A stretch of DNA of 64,000 nucleotides. It comes from Fluoribacter gormanii. Its GTDB lineage: Bacteria > Pseudomonadota > Gammaproteobacteria > Legionellales > Legionellaceae. The position numbers were made by a program, and so were the translations under genes. The notes below the pieces were generated by a model. The model was not told the DNA's origin and did no database searches. It was given only the letters and a program-made list of their open reading frames with translations. Positions 1-8,113 of the stretch are shown piece by piece; position 1 is the stretch's first letter, and each line of letters opens with the position of its first letter. The DNA is taken from positions 65,753 to 129,752 of the forward strand of contig NZ_FTNL01000008.1 of assembly GCF_900156395.1 (NCBI RefSeq). The letters run 5' to 3'.

Positions 1-1195
1 GTAAATTTTTACATAAACTAAGAACCGATTTTGTTTGTCCTACTCCAGTAATATCATCTCGCTCACCTTCTATTGCCAGAATAGATGTGTTTTTTATATC
101 CTGCAAGCGTACATTATGACCACGTGATTTGTAACGACCCGTTGTTAACAGTTTTTCTTGAAATACGGTGTTTATTGTTTGCATGTAAAACTCAGCAGTC
201 AGATCCATGGTTGAAAAATATTCAAGGTAAAATTTTATTATCTTGAAGGCGGCCTCTTTTTGATTGTCGGCATAGCGATCAACTGCTTTTTGCAAAGATT
301 CCACATGACGCTGAAAATTCATACTCATAAAGCCTGCAAGTTGCATAAAACCAGGATATACAAGCCGCATGGCACCTGGAAAACGAGAAGGGACAATTGA
401 GATCACATTTTGTTGGAACCAGTCATCTCCTCGTGAGGCTGCTAATTCATTTACCGAAGTGGGGGATTGATTCGTATCGATTGGTCCTCCAAGCAATATT
501 GCTGTGCGAGGAAGATTGGGTGAATTATTAGTAGACATAAGCGCAACGGCAGCTAAAACAGGAACAGTTGGCTGGCAAACTGCCATAACGTTTAAATTAG
601 GTGCGAGTAAATTGAAATAAGAGATAATGTAATCAATAAAATCATCTAAATCAAATGAGCCTTCAATCAAGGGTACATCGCGAGCGTTCTTCCAGTCCGT
701 AATATAGACATCGTATAAAGGAAGTAAATTTCTAACCGTGTCCCGTAACAAGGTTGCATAGTGGCCTGACATGGGCGCTACTACGAGTAATTTTGGCAAA
801 TTCAAATGTTCACCATTTACTTTTTTAAAGCGGATCAGGTTGCAAAAACTTTTTTTATCTATAAGTTCTTCTTGAATATCGTAATACTCATCTTTAATTT
901 TGACTTCATTAATATCAAATTTGGGTTTGTCATAAACATTTGTAATTATGTGAAAAATATAGGAATAGCCAGATAGCCTGCGAAAATGGCCTGAAGTTGT
1001 TTCCAGCATTTTTTTTAATGCATTTTGCTCATCAGCTGAGATATAAGGAATGTTTACGGGTAAATTAATATTGTCAGAAATTCTGCGCAGACGTTTTGCT
1101 ACATTGTCAAAATAATCTGAGTATGGTTGAAGTAAACGCATATTAAAATCATAGATATTGTAAAGATAACGATTATCAAGAGGATTAAAAAACAT
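1..1195 (-). CDS. phaZ: Intracellular poly(3-hydroxybutyrate) depolymerase PhaZ (3' end beyond window)
   Basis: About 398 residues are visible from the ATG at 1195; the C-terminus lies to the left of base 1. The family degrades native intracellular PHB granules. The nucleophile region reads MAVCQPTVP, matching the Cys-based lipase-box-like motif (CQP) of Ralstonia PhaZ1-type enzymes, and near the visible end GERDDITGVGQT fits the acid-residue loop of the alpha/beta-hydrolase fold; the catalytic His would be just outside. The N-terminus (MFFNPLDNRYLYNIYDFN) has no signal peptide, as expected for a cytosolic granule enzyme. The acetoacetyl-CoA reductase phaB lies just upstream on the same strand, so synthesis and mobilisation genes of the same storage polymer are together. 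Family call is firm; the end of the gene cannot be checked. Confidence 0.85.
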   Translation of the reverse strand, partial: MFFNPLDNRYLYNIYDFNMRLLQPYSDYFDNVAKRLRRISDNINLPVNIPYISADEQNALKKMLETTSGHFRRLSGYSYIFHIITNVYDKPKFDINEVKIKDEYYDIQEELIDKKSFCNLIRFKKVNGEHLNLPKLLVVAPMSGHYATLLRDTVRNLLPLYDVYITDWKNARDVPLIEGSFDLDDFIDYIISYFNLLAPNLNVMAVCQPTVPVLAAVALMSTNNSPNLPRTAILLGGPIDTNQSPTSVNELAASRGDDWFQQNVISIVPSRFPGAMRLVYPGFMQLAGFMSMNFQRHVESLQKAVDRYADNQKEAAFKIIKFYLEYFSTMDLTAEFYMQTINTVFQEKLLTTGRYKSRGHNVRLQDIKNTSILAIEGERDDITGVGQTKSVLSLCKNL

Positions 1196-1286
1196 TTACG
1201 TGCCTCGCATATTTTAGGACGATGCAAACAGGATGGTGCATCGCAATACTAAATTAATATACACAAAATTATAAAATAGCAAATTC

Positions 1287-2453
1287 CTAACACTGAGAAT
1301 AATAATAACAGTCTCTGATTTCTTCATGAATTGCAGTTGCAGGTATTCCTGCTTTAAATTGCGCGATGAGCATTTGGGTACTGGTAAGACGTTGTTGCAG
1401 AAGAGTCACCAGATTATGTGAGTTTTTTTCCGGTTGACCATAAAACTCAGCATTCAAGTGGGTTTTCAATTCATTGGCTTGTAAGGAGGAGTCTAAAGTG
1501 AATGCGTCATATGAGCGCATTAAAGCCTCTTCCAATAAATGAGGATTTTGAGCCATATTTTTTTCTGCGGCAGTAATTGCCTGACAAAAGCCATCGAGCA
1601 TGGAGCGGCTAATTATATCCTCCCCGGACATATTGAATAAATCAGAAATGATTGTATGAGGTAAAAGAGGACCAACCAATTTATCAAAGGGTAGGGCATA
1701 ACCATGGCGATAATGATCACGATAATTCTGCCCAAAAAATGAGTAACTGATTTTCGTCTTCGGAGAAAAACTGGGATCATCCAATGCCAGTGTATCTGCG
1801 TGACGACCTTTATAACTCAAAATACCTGCACAACCAAAATCAACAATTGCCGCTCGTTTGGTACCATCACTTTCCACACAATAACCAGAGTTGAGTAGTT
1901 TGGAATTTAATAAATCCCATAAATTAAAAACTAAAGCCACTGCATACAATTGGCCGAGAATTTTTGCTTCTTCTATGGTGAGTGATAGATTGGTCCGCTT
2001 AGGTAAGTATTCCCGTTCAAATAATGGGTCTGTTTTGACTGCTTCTTTCTGTGATAAAAACTCAGAAAAACCATTTATAAATTTGGAGATGACACCAATT
2101 GCTCCATCCTTATCAATATGCAGATGGTTTTCCGGGACGACTAAAATACCCTCAAACATTTTTTTTGCCATGTGGGGAATCAATATCTCCAGGAAAGCCC
2201 CTTCGAGTTTGATTGAGAAAATATGCTCCATGGTATTAAAGGAAGGATTGTTTAGCTCTTCATGAGAAAGATATCCTTGGAACACATCGTTTACAGTTAA
2301 GGTATCCGGTTTTTTTATCAGATAATAAGCGCCAGATTGGTCAGATAATATTCTTTTTTCAGTGATCCCTTTAGATAAAGATGAAGCAATTTTAGCAGGT
2401 AACTCATCTTTTTTTACATCCCTAAGCTCGATATTATGAGGAAGCTTTGGCAT
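1287..2453 (-). CDS. Atypical kinase-like protein, effector candidate
   Basis: A 388-residue protein without signal peptide or membrane segment. I chose the ATG at 2453 because GGGGAGA lies about 6 bases upstream; the open frame extends to a TTG at 2468. Kinase-like signs are a Lys in a short strand (YYLIKKP near residue 45), a Glu in the following helix (EGAFLEIL), an Asn-rich loop (LWDLLNSKLLNSGY near 180) and then AAIVDFGCAG, a DFG-type metal-binding motif, near residue 205. This order (Lys, Glu, Asn, DFG) is what a protein or phosphoinositide kinase core would show, but no classical HRD is seen. It sits between phaZ and phaB yet shares nothing with PHB metabolism. Kinase fold is inference; it could be an unrelated family. 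Confidence 0.4.
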   Translation of the reverse strand: MPKLPHNIELRDVKKDELPAKIASSLSKGITEKRILSDQSGAYYLIKKPDTLTVNDVFQGYLSHEELNNPSFNTMEHIFSIKLEGAFLEILIPHMAKKMFEGILVVPENHLHIDKDGAIGVISKFINGFSEFLSQKEAVKTDPLFEREYLPKRTNLSLTIEEAKILGQLYAVALVFNLWDLLNSKLLNSGYCVESDGTKRAAIVDFGCAGILSYKGRHADTLALDDPSFSPKTKISYSFFGQNYRDHYRHGYALPFDKLVGPLLPHTIISDLFNMSGEDIISRSMLDGFCQAITAAEKNMAQNPHLLEEALMRSYDAFTLDSSLQANELKTHLNAEFYGQPEKNSHNLVTLLQQRLTSTQMLIAQFKAGIPATAIHEEIRDCYYYSQC

Positions 2454-2724
2454 GATTGTTCTCCCCAAAAAAATACAATGAGTGTATCGTTATTAATTTT
2501 CAGGTTCACACTAAAGTAAAACATGTTTTCTAATTTCCATCTTATTATACAAAGCTAGAAAAGGGCACCATTTTGTTTTTTGCGAACTGATAACGAAATA
2601 ATAAATTGTCAGTCCTAAAAGGATTTTTGTCGTGCACGTAGAGTCAAGATGAAATTTTTTTTAAGGTCAAGGTAGGTAAATCGCATTCTAACGTGAATGC
2701 GATTTGTACATGAACTACTAAAAG

Positions 2725-3471
2725 CTAAGCCCCCATGTATTGACCACCATTAATATCCAGGTTAGATCCGGTAATAAAACCTGCTTCTTCGCCTACTAAA
2801 AAGGAAACTGCATTGGCTATTTCTTCTGGTTTACCAAGTCGTCCAACAGGAATACTGTTCGTGATTTTATCCAGAACTTCTCTTTTCAAAGTAGTTATCA
2901 TCGATGTTTCAATATAACCAGGTGAAATGGTATTAACGGTGATCCCTTTATTTGCAACTTCCAAGGCCAAGCTCTTTGCAAAGCCAAATAAAGCAGATTT
3001 TGTCGCTGCATAATTGCATTGACCAAATTGACCTTTTCGGCCGTTAATTGATGAAATACAAACGATACGTCCATAATTTTTCTCAATCATAAAAGGTAGA
3101 ACGTTACGTGTGATATTGAACGTACTTGTTAAGTTCGCATCAATTACTTGTTGCCAATGGTGTGGCTCCATTTTTTTTAGGTTGACATCGCATGTAGCTC
3201 CGGCGTTATTGATTAAGATATCAATACGACCAAAACGCTCCATAATCGAATTAGCGAGGGCTTCACAATCAGAAAAATTCACGAGATTTGCAAAGAGAAT
3301 TTCGATATCATAACCTGACTTTTTTTGTAGGGTTTGCCACTGCAAGACTTCATCATGTTTACCGTTTTTAAAATAACATGCAATTACTTTATAATTCGTT
3401 GCGAGACGCCTGCAAATTGCAGTACCTATTCCTCCGGTTCCCCCCGTAACAACTGCTATCTTTCTCTCCAT
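2725..3471 (-). CDS. phaB: Acetoacetyl-CoA reductase PhaB (SDR family)
   Basis: A 248-residue short-chain dehydrogenase that reduces acetoacetyl-CoA to (R)-3-hydroxybutyryl-CoA with NADPH, the second step of PHB synthesis. Visible motifs are the Rossmann TGGTGGIG near the N-terminus, LINNAGAT, the catalytic Ser in CISSING, Tyr and Lys in NYAATKSA, and PGYIETSM. The stretch INGRKGQFGQCNYAATK closely follows PhaB-type reductases rather than FabG, which supports the PHB assignment. The ATG at 3471 is preferred because AGGAGA lies 8 bases upstream; an in-frame ATG 21 bases further upstream overlaps that ribosome site. Length fits the family (about 246). The PHB depolymerase gene follows on the same strand after one intervening gene. 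Confidence 0.88.
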   Translation of the reverse strand: MERKIAVVTGGTGGIGTAICRRLATNYKVIACYFKNGKHDEVLQWQTLQKKSGYDIEILFANLVNFSDCEALANSIMERFGRIDILINNAGATCDVNLKKMEPHHWQQVIDANLTSTFNITRNVLPFMIEKNYGRIVCISSINGRKGQFGQCNYAATKSALFGFAKSLALEVANKGITVNTISPGYIETSMITTLKREVLDKITNSIPVGRLGKPEEIANAVSFLVGEEAGFITGSNLDINGGQYMGA

Positions 3472-3722
3472 GCATGATTCTCCTGGTGGCATTGGATATT
3501 ACCTGTTTTTAATGCTAGATTAAGTGGGTTCGATATTATTCAAAATTTTATCGTACGATGACTAGTTAGCCTTTACCTTGGATGAAGCTGGGGTAAACCC
3601 TAAATTAGAGAAATAAAAGTAGAGAGGTCGTTCAAATCACTTTGATGAGTCATTTTGTAATGAAGAAACTTTCCTGAATTATTTTGACCTTTCAATTTAG
3701 TATTATGAGCAAGGAAGTGAAT

Positions 3723-4364
3723 ATGGATTTTGCTAATGCAGCTGTTTTTGTAGTGGATGATGATCCAGAGATTTGTCAGTCATTTCGTTGGTTATTTGAG
3801 TCTGTGAATATTCCAGTGCACACTTATGATAATGCCAAATCGTTTCTTGATAGTTATGACAACATGCAAAAAGGATGTTTGATTATCGATGTGCGGATGC
3901 CGCTTATGAGTGGCCTGGAATTGCTGGAGCATCTTAATGTATCAAGGAATCCGCTTTCGATAATCATGATCACTGGCTATGGTGATATTCCAATGGCTGT
4001 ACGAGCGATGAAAGCTGGAGCTACAGATTTTATTCTTAAGCCGGTCAATCACCAGCATTTACTAGAAATTACTCAAAAATGCCTCAAAAAAACGCACTCT
4101 CATTCGTTCCAACCTCAATCTGATTTTTATGAGCGCCTTGAGCGTTTGACCAAACGTGAGCGTCAGGTTATGAATTTGGTTATTGAAGGAAAATTAAATA
4201 AACAAATAGCTCATATGCTTGATATATCCATATCCACAGTAGAAGTTCACCGCGCGAATGTTATGCGGAAAATGGCAACCAAGACTCTAGCCGAACTCAT
4301 AAAAATAAATCTGCTGCATACACTGGCTGCAGAGAGCGCCAGCTCTTTAGTCGAAACTTTATGA
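3723..4364 (+). CDS. FixJ/LuxR-type two-component response regulator
   Basis: A 213-residue regulator: an N-terminal receiver domain (VVDDDPEICQSF with the acidic pocket, phospho-acceptor Asp in CLIIDVRMP, ITGYGD and the conserved Lys in FILKPV) and a C-terminal LuxR/GerE helix-turn-helix (LTKRERQVMNLVIEG to STVEVHRANVMRKM). This is the FixJ/TtrR arrangement. The start at 3723 is chosen because AAGGAA lies just upstream; an ATG at 3705 and a TTG at 3684 are also in frame but have poorer sites. No cognate histidine kinase is adjacent, so the partner is unknown. It is divergent from phaB across a 250-base intergenic stretch, which makes phaB a possible but unproven target. Confidence 0.85.
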   Translation: MDFANAAVFVVDDDPEICQSFRWLFESVNIPVHTYDNAKSFLDSYDNMQKGCLIIDVRMPLMSGLELLEHLNVSRNPLSIIMITGYGDIPMAVRAMKAGATDFILKPVNHQHLLEITQKCLKKTHSHSFQPQSDFYERLERLTKRERQVMNLVIEGKLNKQIAHMLDISISTVEVHRANVMRKMATKTLAELIKINLLHTLAAESASSLVETL

Positions 4365-4522
4365 TTAGGCACAGTACTTATCCTATGTTTCATGAAAAAA
4401 AATACCTCAGATCGTTTAATGGATACCATGGAGAAAGGATGGTAAATCTCCATAATGATAAAATAGTTTCTATTTGGGTAAAAAGTGATATTATTTGTTT
4501 CTTTTAATATCAGGAATAAATT

Positions 4523-5053
4523 ATGGCAAAATTTCCACATAAAACGCCCTTTGAGCTTGGTCAATATTTTAGGCAACAAGACTTGTCTCAATTAATCAAA
4601 ATTAACCGAGAGTATGGTCCACATTTTGTTTGGCTTGAAGAGAGACTTGACCACCATAATGAGTCATTAAAGGTTGCTGACGAACGTTTAGCTCAGCTTT
4701 TAGAGAGTAAACGAGTCCATGAGCTAACGTATGAAACTGTCTTAGATGAGGAGGCAGGATTTCAACAAACTCTTGGGGGAGTGCTTGCTGATACGAATCA
4801 AACGGATCGATACCTTGGAAGGCAAGCGGCAGGTTATTCTCCCATGACCGCTTATGAACTTAAATCACAGTATTTATGCACTGAGATTTTACGTGCTTCT
4901 GAACGAGTTAGTAGTCTGAATGATGGTATTGAGGATTTGAAGCAAAAGAAAACAGCTGCTGTTTGTGAACTAAGAATTTTAAATCAGGTTATTGAAGAAA
5001 AGCAACGCGCTTTAGAAGTAGAACAGATAAATAAAGTCAGACCATCATGGTGA
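4523..5053 (+). CDS. Coiled-coil protein of unknown function
   Basis: A 176-residue protein I do not recognise. It is soluble, rich in Glu, Leu and Gln, and has two stretches with heptad character: roughly residues 35-65 (HHNESLKVADERLAQLLESK) and 120-170 (LNDGIEDLKQKK through the end). No signal peptide, membrane segment or metal motif is seen. It is transcribed alone and ends at a strong hairpin shared with the convergent efflux operon. A structural, adaptor or effector role is possible; nothing in the sequence decides between them. Confidence 0.6.
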   Translation: MAKFPHKTPFELGQYFRQQDLSQLIKINREYGPHFVWLEERLDHHNESLKVADERLAQLLESKRVHELTYETVLDEEAGFQQTLGGVLADTNQTDRYLGRQAAGYSPMTAYELKSQYLCTEILRASERVSSLNDGIEDLKQKKTAAVCELRILNQVIEEKQRALEVEQINKVRPSW

Positions 5054-5088
5054 AGCAGTAAGCCGCAGCTTTATGGATGTATATCAAA

Positions 5089-5121
5089 GAGACAAAGTAT
5101 TTTAATTAAATACTTTGTCTC
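5089..5121. terminator. Perfect 14-bp inverted repeat between convergent genes
   Basis: GAGACAAAGTATTT pairs perfectly with AAATACTTTGTCTC around a 5-base centre. It lies between the coiled-coil gene (+) and the last gene of the efflux operon (-), so it probably ends transcription from both sides. Confidence 0.75.
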
Positions 5122-5166
5122 AAATTTCTCCATGTGAAATTTTTGAAATAAAGAAGAATTGCTACT

Positions 5167-6051
5167 CTAAATATCTTCAGTATAAATAAAATTGTTCTTT
5201 GCCTTATTCATTAAGATTTTAAATTGTTGTAAATGGTTCTCAGTTGTTGTTGAAGAGTGTAAAACAAATTCAGAAACGCATAATGCAAATAAAAGCCTGC
5301 GTATATCCCAGATTGTTTCCTGAAAGATGTCGACTCTTGATTTGGTTTCTTGGCTGATTTTAACTTCCAGTTTTAAGTTTTCAGAACTAATCGCAATGGG
5401 CGCACAATTTTTGATTACCTCACTACGTAATTTTTCAACAAAAAGAAATGTATTTATTTTATGCTCTCGACAGGTGACTATTTGTTGCATCATATCGTTA
5501 AAAAAATTGTAAACCATCATTTGATGGAATAAATAAAGTTTTTGGGAGTAACGATAAGCTTGAAATAAAAAATAATCGCCAACTAAAACAATAAAGATAC
5601 CAATTAAAGTACACGTACCGCGATTCAGTACCATTTCAAATGGTCCCTCAGGTGAGTTTGCATCAGTGGTCTGCGCTAATAGTAAAAAAACCACAAGCGT
5701 AATAAAAAACACACTGATGTCGTAGCGTTTTGTATTTAATGATGAAACGGCGAGTCCGATGATACTGATAATAAATACGACGGGAATCAATCGATAATTC
5801 AACTGCATGAGGTAAATTAGAGGAATCAAAATCAACAAGGCAGCAAAAGTTCCTCCAACGCGATGAATTGCCCTTCTGATAATAAAACCTGGCTCAATTC
5901 CTGCGCTGGTGACGATTACTGTGAGTAAGACCCACCATTTATGAGGAATAGTAGTAAATAAATAAATCCACATGGCGACCATAAACATGATTGCCAATTG
6001 CGTAAATCGCGCATAATCAAGTTTTTTTTTCAGTTTTGCCGCAGAAAGCAT
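5167..6051 (-). CDS. FUSC-type efflux permease, second subunit
   Basis: A 294-residue membrane protein with an N-terminal block of about six hydrophobic segments (residues 15-160, for example LLILIPLIYLMQL, VVFIISIIGLAV, FIVLVGDYFLF) followed by a cytosolic helical region. This matches one half of a FUSC/AaeB-type aromatic acid exporter, which in most proteobacteria is one chain of about 650 residues. Here the gene overlaps the preceding permease gene by 22 bases, with GGAA upstream of ATG 6051, suggesting translational coupling of two half-permeases. It is the last gene of the efflux operon. Substrate is unknown. Confidence 0.7.
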   Translation of the reverse strand: MLSAAKLKKKLDYARFTQLAIMFMVAMWIYLFTTIPHKWWVLLTVIVTSAGIEPGFIIRRAIHRVGGTFAALLILIPLIYLMQLNYRLIPVVFIISIIGLAVSSLNTKRYDISVFFITLVVFLLLAQTTDANSPEGPFEMVLNRGTCTLIGIFIVLVGDYFLFQAYRYSQKLYLFHQMMVYNFFNDMMQQIVTCREHKINTFLFVEKLRSEVIKNCAPIAISSENLKLEVKISQETKSRVDIFQETIWDIRRLLFALCVSEFVLHSSTTTENHLQQFKILMNKAKNNFIYTEDI

Positions 6052-6962
6052 AATTTATTCCAATGGATAAACGCTTGTTGTAAACAACGTGAAATATGAT
6101 GCTGTAATTTTGTTTGTGGTTCTATTGGAAGCGAGGGTGCTCCACAAGGTGTATACGTTCTCATATTATGTCTAAGCGAAAAGAGATCGTTTTTTACACC
6201 GTACCAAAATACCTCATTTTTTGTTTCATAATATAAATTGTCTAATGCGTGTTGGATATTTCGTATGTTTACTCCTATACGATAAGTTTGCATTATATAT
6301 TTTTTGGGAAGTAGTCGACGATAATTTCGGACCATTCCCAAATGGAGAATTTCCTCTCCTATCGGGCTTTTATTATTTTGGTTTATAGCGGAATCAATAT
6401 CTTCCTCGAGGTATTGAATGAATTTTTGCAGGGCTCGGTTCCATACGATCAAATACATATTGGGAAAAATTCTCAAGCTAATCAATGCAAAGGTCATCGA
6501 TAATACAGTTGATGAAATAAAACCATATGCGATTTCAAGGTTGGCTGGTGGTTCAGTGCTTAAAACAACAGCCCCGGTAGCTATAAGTAACATGGTTAAA
6601 TTTTTTAAAGCATAGAAATATTTTAAAACGTAAAAATAGGTTACCCCTAAGACAAATAGTGAAAAAAAGAAAAAAACACCACGAAAGGGATAGACAAGAT
6701 AATACGATACGCTGATGAGAATGACTGCCGCCGTGATAAAAATCAATAAGTGTTCTTTTTCTTTAAAAGTCGAAAGTACAGGTGACTCATAAAGAGCAAC
6801 CAAAAAAAAGGGGGAGAAAAAAGCAAGGAAACTGACTGGCTGAAACAACCAATACACATAAACTTCTACAGTCGCAACAAAGAGACATTTATAAAGAGTA
6901 ATACGTTGTAATGCATAGGGATCCACTTCATCAAGCCATTGCTTAAACTTTGATATAGACAT
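6030..6962 (-). CDS. FUSC-type efflux permease, first subunit
   Basis: A 310-residue membrane protein beginning at ATG 6962 (MSISKFKQWLDEVDPY). Hydrophobic segments run from about residue 22 to 165 (FLAFFSPFFLVALY, LLIFITAAVILISVSYYLVY, GVFFFFSLFVLGVTYFYV, TVLSMTFALISL), followed by a charged cytosolic domain ending near RCLQQAFIHW. It corresponds to the N-terminal half of AaeB/YccS-like FUSC proteins. Its start overlaps the end of the HlyD-like gene by 20 bases and its end overlaps the second permease gene by 22 bases, so all are in one tightly coupled operon. Probably forms a heteromeric inner-membrane pump with the next gene product. Confidence 0.7.
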   Translation of the reverse strand: MSISKFKQWLDEVDPYALQRITLYKCLFVATVEVYVYWLFQPVSFLAFFSPFFLVALYESPVLSTFKEKEHLLIFITAAVILISVSYYLVYPFRGVFFFFSLFVLGVTYFYVLKYFYALKNLTMLLIATGAVVLSTEPPANLEIAYGFISSTVLSMTFALISLRIFPNMYLIVWNRALQKFIQYLEEDIDSAINQNNKSPIGEEILHLGMVRNYRRLLPKKYIMQTYRIGVNIRNIQHALDNLYYETKNEVFWYGVKNDLFSLRHNMRTYTPCGAPSLPIEPQTKLQHHISRCLQQAFIHWNKLCFLRQN

Positions 6963-7971
6963 AAGCACTTGTTCCAAGACGGAGTGGGTAATGAGGATCA
7001 GGATCTGTGATCCGAATAATGACCGGGAGTCTTTGAGGTAATAAAATCCATTGATTTTCATTGATAACGTTTTGTAACTGAGTACGATTATCTACCAATT
7101 GTCGATTAGCCGCCCAATAATCCGAATCAATTACGCCATGAAACATTTTTCTTCCCAGATACATTCTGGGAAATACCAATACTTTTGCACCCTTACGCAC
7201 TTGCCCCAAATCCGTTTCATTAAAGTTTGCTTGAATGTAAATATTATTAGTATCCACCAAGGAGAATAGGGGTTGATTAATATTTACGGGTGTTCCAACA
7301 CTAAAAAATAAATTTTGGATAATTCCATTGGTTTGTGCATAAACCTCTGTTTGTTCCAAATTTACCTTGGCATTTTTTAATCGTGCATGCAGGGATTTAA
7401 TTTCATTTTCTTGTGCTTTTATTTGATGTTGATCGATTTCCAATTGTTTTAAAGCTGCATCCCACTTATCTTTAGCAGCTTTTGATTCTTGTTGTGAATT
7501 TTGTAAGGTGATGAGGGATACCGATTTTAATAAATAACCTCTATGGTATTTTTGATCATCCTGCTTGAGTTTGATGTAATTTTTTTGCTCGTTTTCACTG
7601 AGTTTGAGATCGCGTTCATAAGTAGTTTTTAATGCGGCTAATTTTGCCTCAGCACTGGCTAGATCGGCACTAAGTTGTTCCACCATATATATATAAGGTT
7701 TTTGAAATACAGTAAAAAGTTTTTGACCTTTTTTAACCACATCACCATTTTGTACATAAAGATTTGTAATATAGCCATTCGCAAGCGCTGCAACTGGACG
7801 TACGTTATTGACGACAAATGCGTTATCAGTGAAAGGAAATAAAAAAGAAAAAATATAAATAATGGTAGTTGAAATACCAATAAAAATGATGACATTGGTG
7901 ATGGTGATCCAATGTTTTAGCCGAGCAAATCCATTTTTAATACGTTCACGATATCTGACTAATTTTATCAT
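6943..7971 (-). CDS. HlyD/EmrA-like membrane fusion protein
   Basis: A 342-residue periplasmic adaptor. One N-terminal membrane anchor (IIFIGISTTIIYIFSFLF, about residues 30-48) is followed by the half-lipoyl motif (NGYITNLYVQNGDVVKKGQ), a long coiled-coil hairpin (about 90-200) and the second half-motif plus beta-barrel (VGTPVNINQPLFSLVDTNN, QANFNETDLGQVRKG). It should connect the FUSC permease pair to the TolC-like outer membrane channel. ATG 7971 is preferred; the frame continues only to a TTG three codons upstream. It resembles AaeA/EmrA proteins in length and layout. Confidence 0.85.
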   Translation of the reverse strand: MIKLVRYRERIKNGFARLKHWITITNVIIFIGISTTIIYIFSFLFPFTDNAFVVNNVRPVAALANGYITNLYVQNGDVVKKGQKLFTVFQKPYIYMVEQLSADLASAEAKLAALKTTYERDLKLSENEQKNYIKLKQDDQKYHRGYLLKSVSLITLQNSQQESKAAKDKWDAALKQLEIDQHQIKAQENEIKSLHARLKNAKVNLEQTEVYAQTNGIIQNLFFSVGTPVNINQPLFSLVDTNNIYIQANFNETDLGQVRKGAKVLVFPRMYLGRKMFHGVIDSDYWAANRQLVDNRTQLQNVINENQWILLPQRLPVIIRITDPDPHYPLRLGTSAYVYIKV

Positions 7972-8044
7972 AAAATCCAAGTTACCATTAAAAATATATA
8001 TGTAGCTGGTATGCAGTAAAGCGCAACATGGAGATCTTTTTACC

Positions 8045-8099
8045 TGTCATTCCTTGCTGCTCTCGGGATGACGGGCCCTGTTCCTTGATCCCGGCTACA
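8045..8099 (-). repeat. Intergenic repeat, copy A
   Basis: Read on the minus strand this has CGTCATCCCGAGAGCAGCAA, nearly the same core as the plus-strand copy at 63777 (CGTCATCCCGAACCCGATCG, then CAGCGAGGG). Such short elements, with a CGTCATCCCGA core and GCAGCGAGG tail, are scattered between genes in many gamma-proteobacteria. It sits between the adaptor and TolC-like genes and does not disrupt either. Confidence 0.5.
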
Positions 8100-8113
8100 A
8101 TTAGTTCCAATAA

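Noticed and set aside
2725..3471. FabG (3-oxoacyl-ACP reductase) for the SDR gene
   Set aside because: The INGRKGQFGQCNY block and adjacency to phaZ fit PhaB better than FabG, though both use the same fold.
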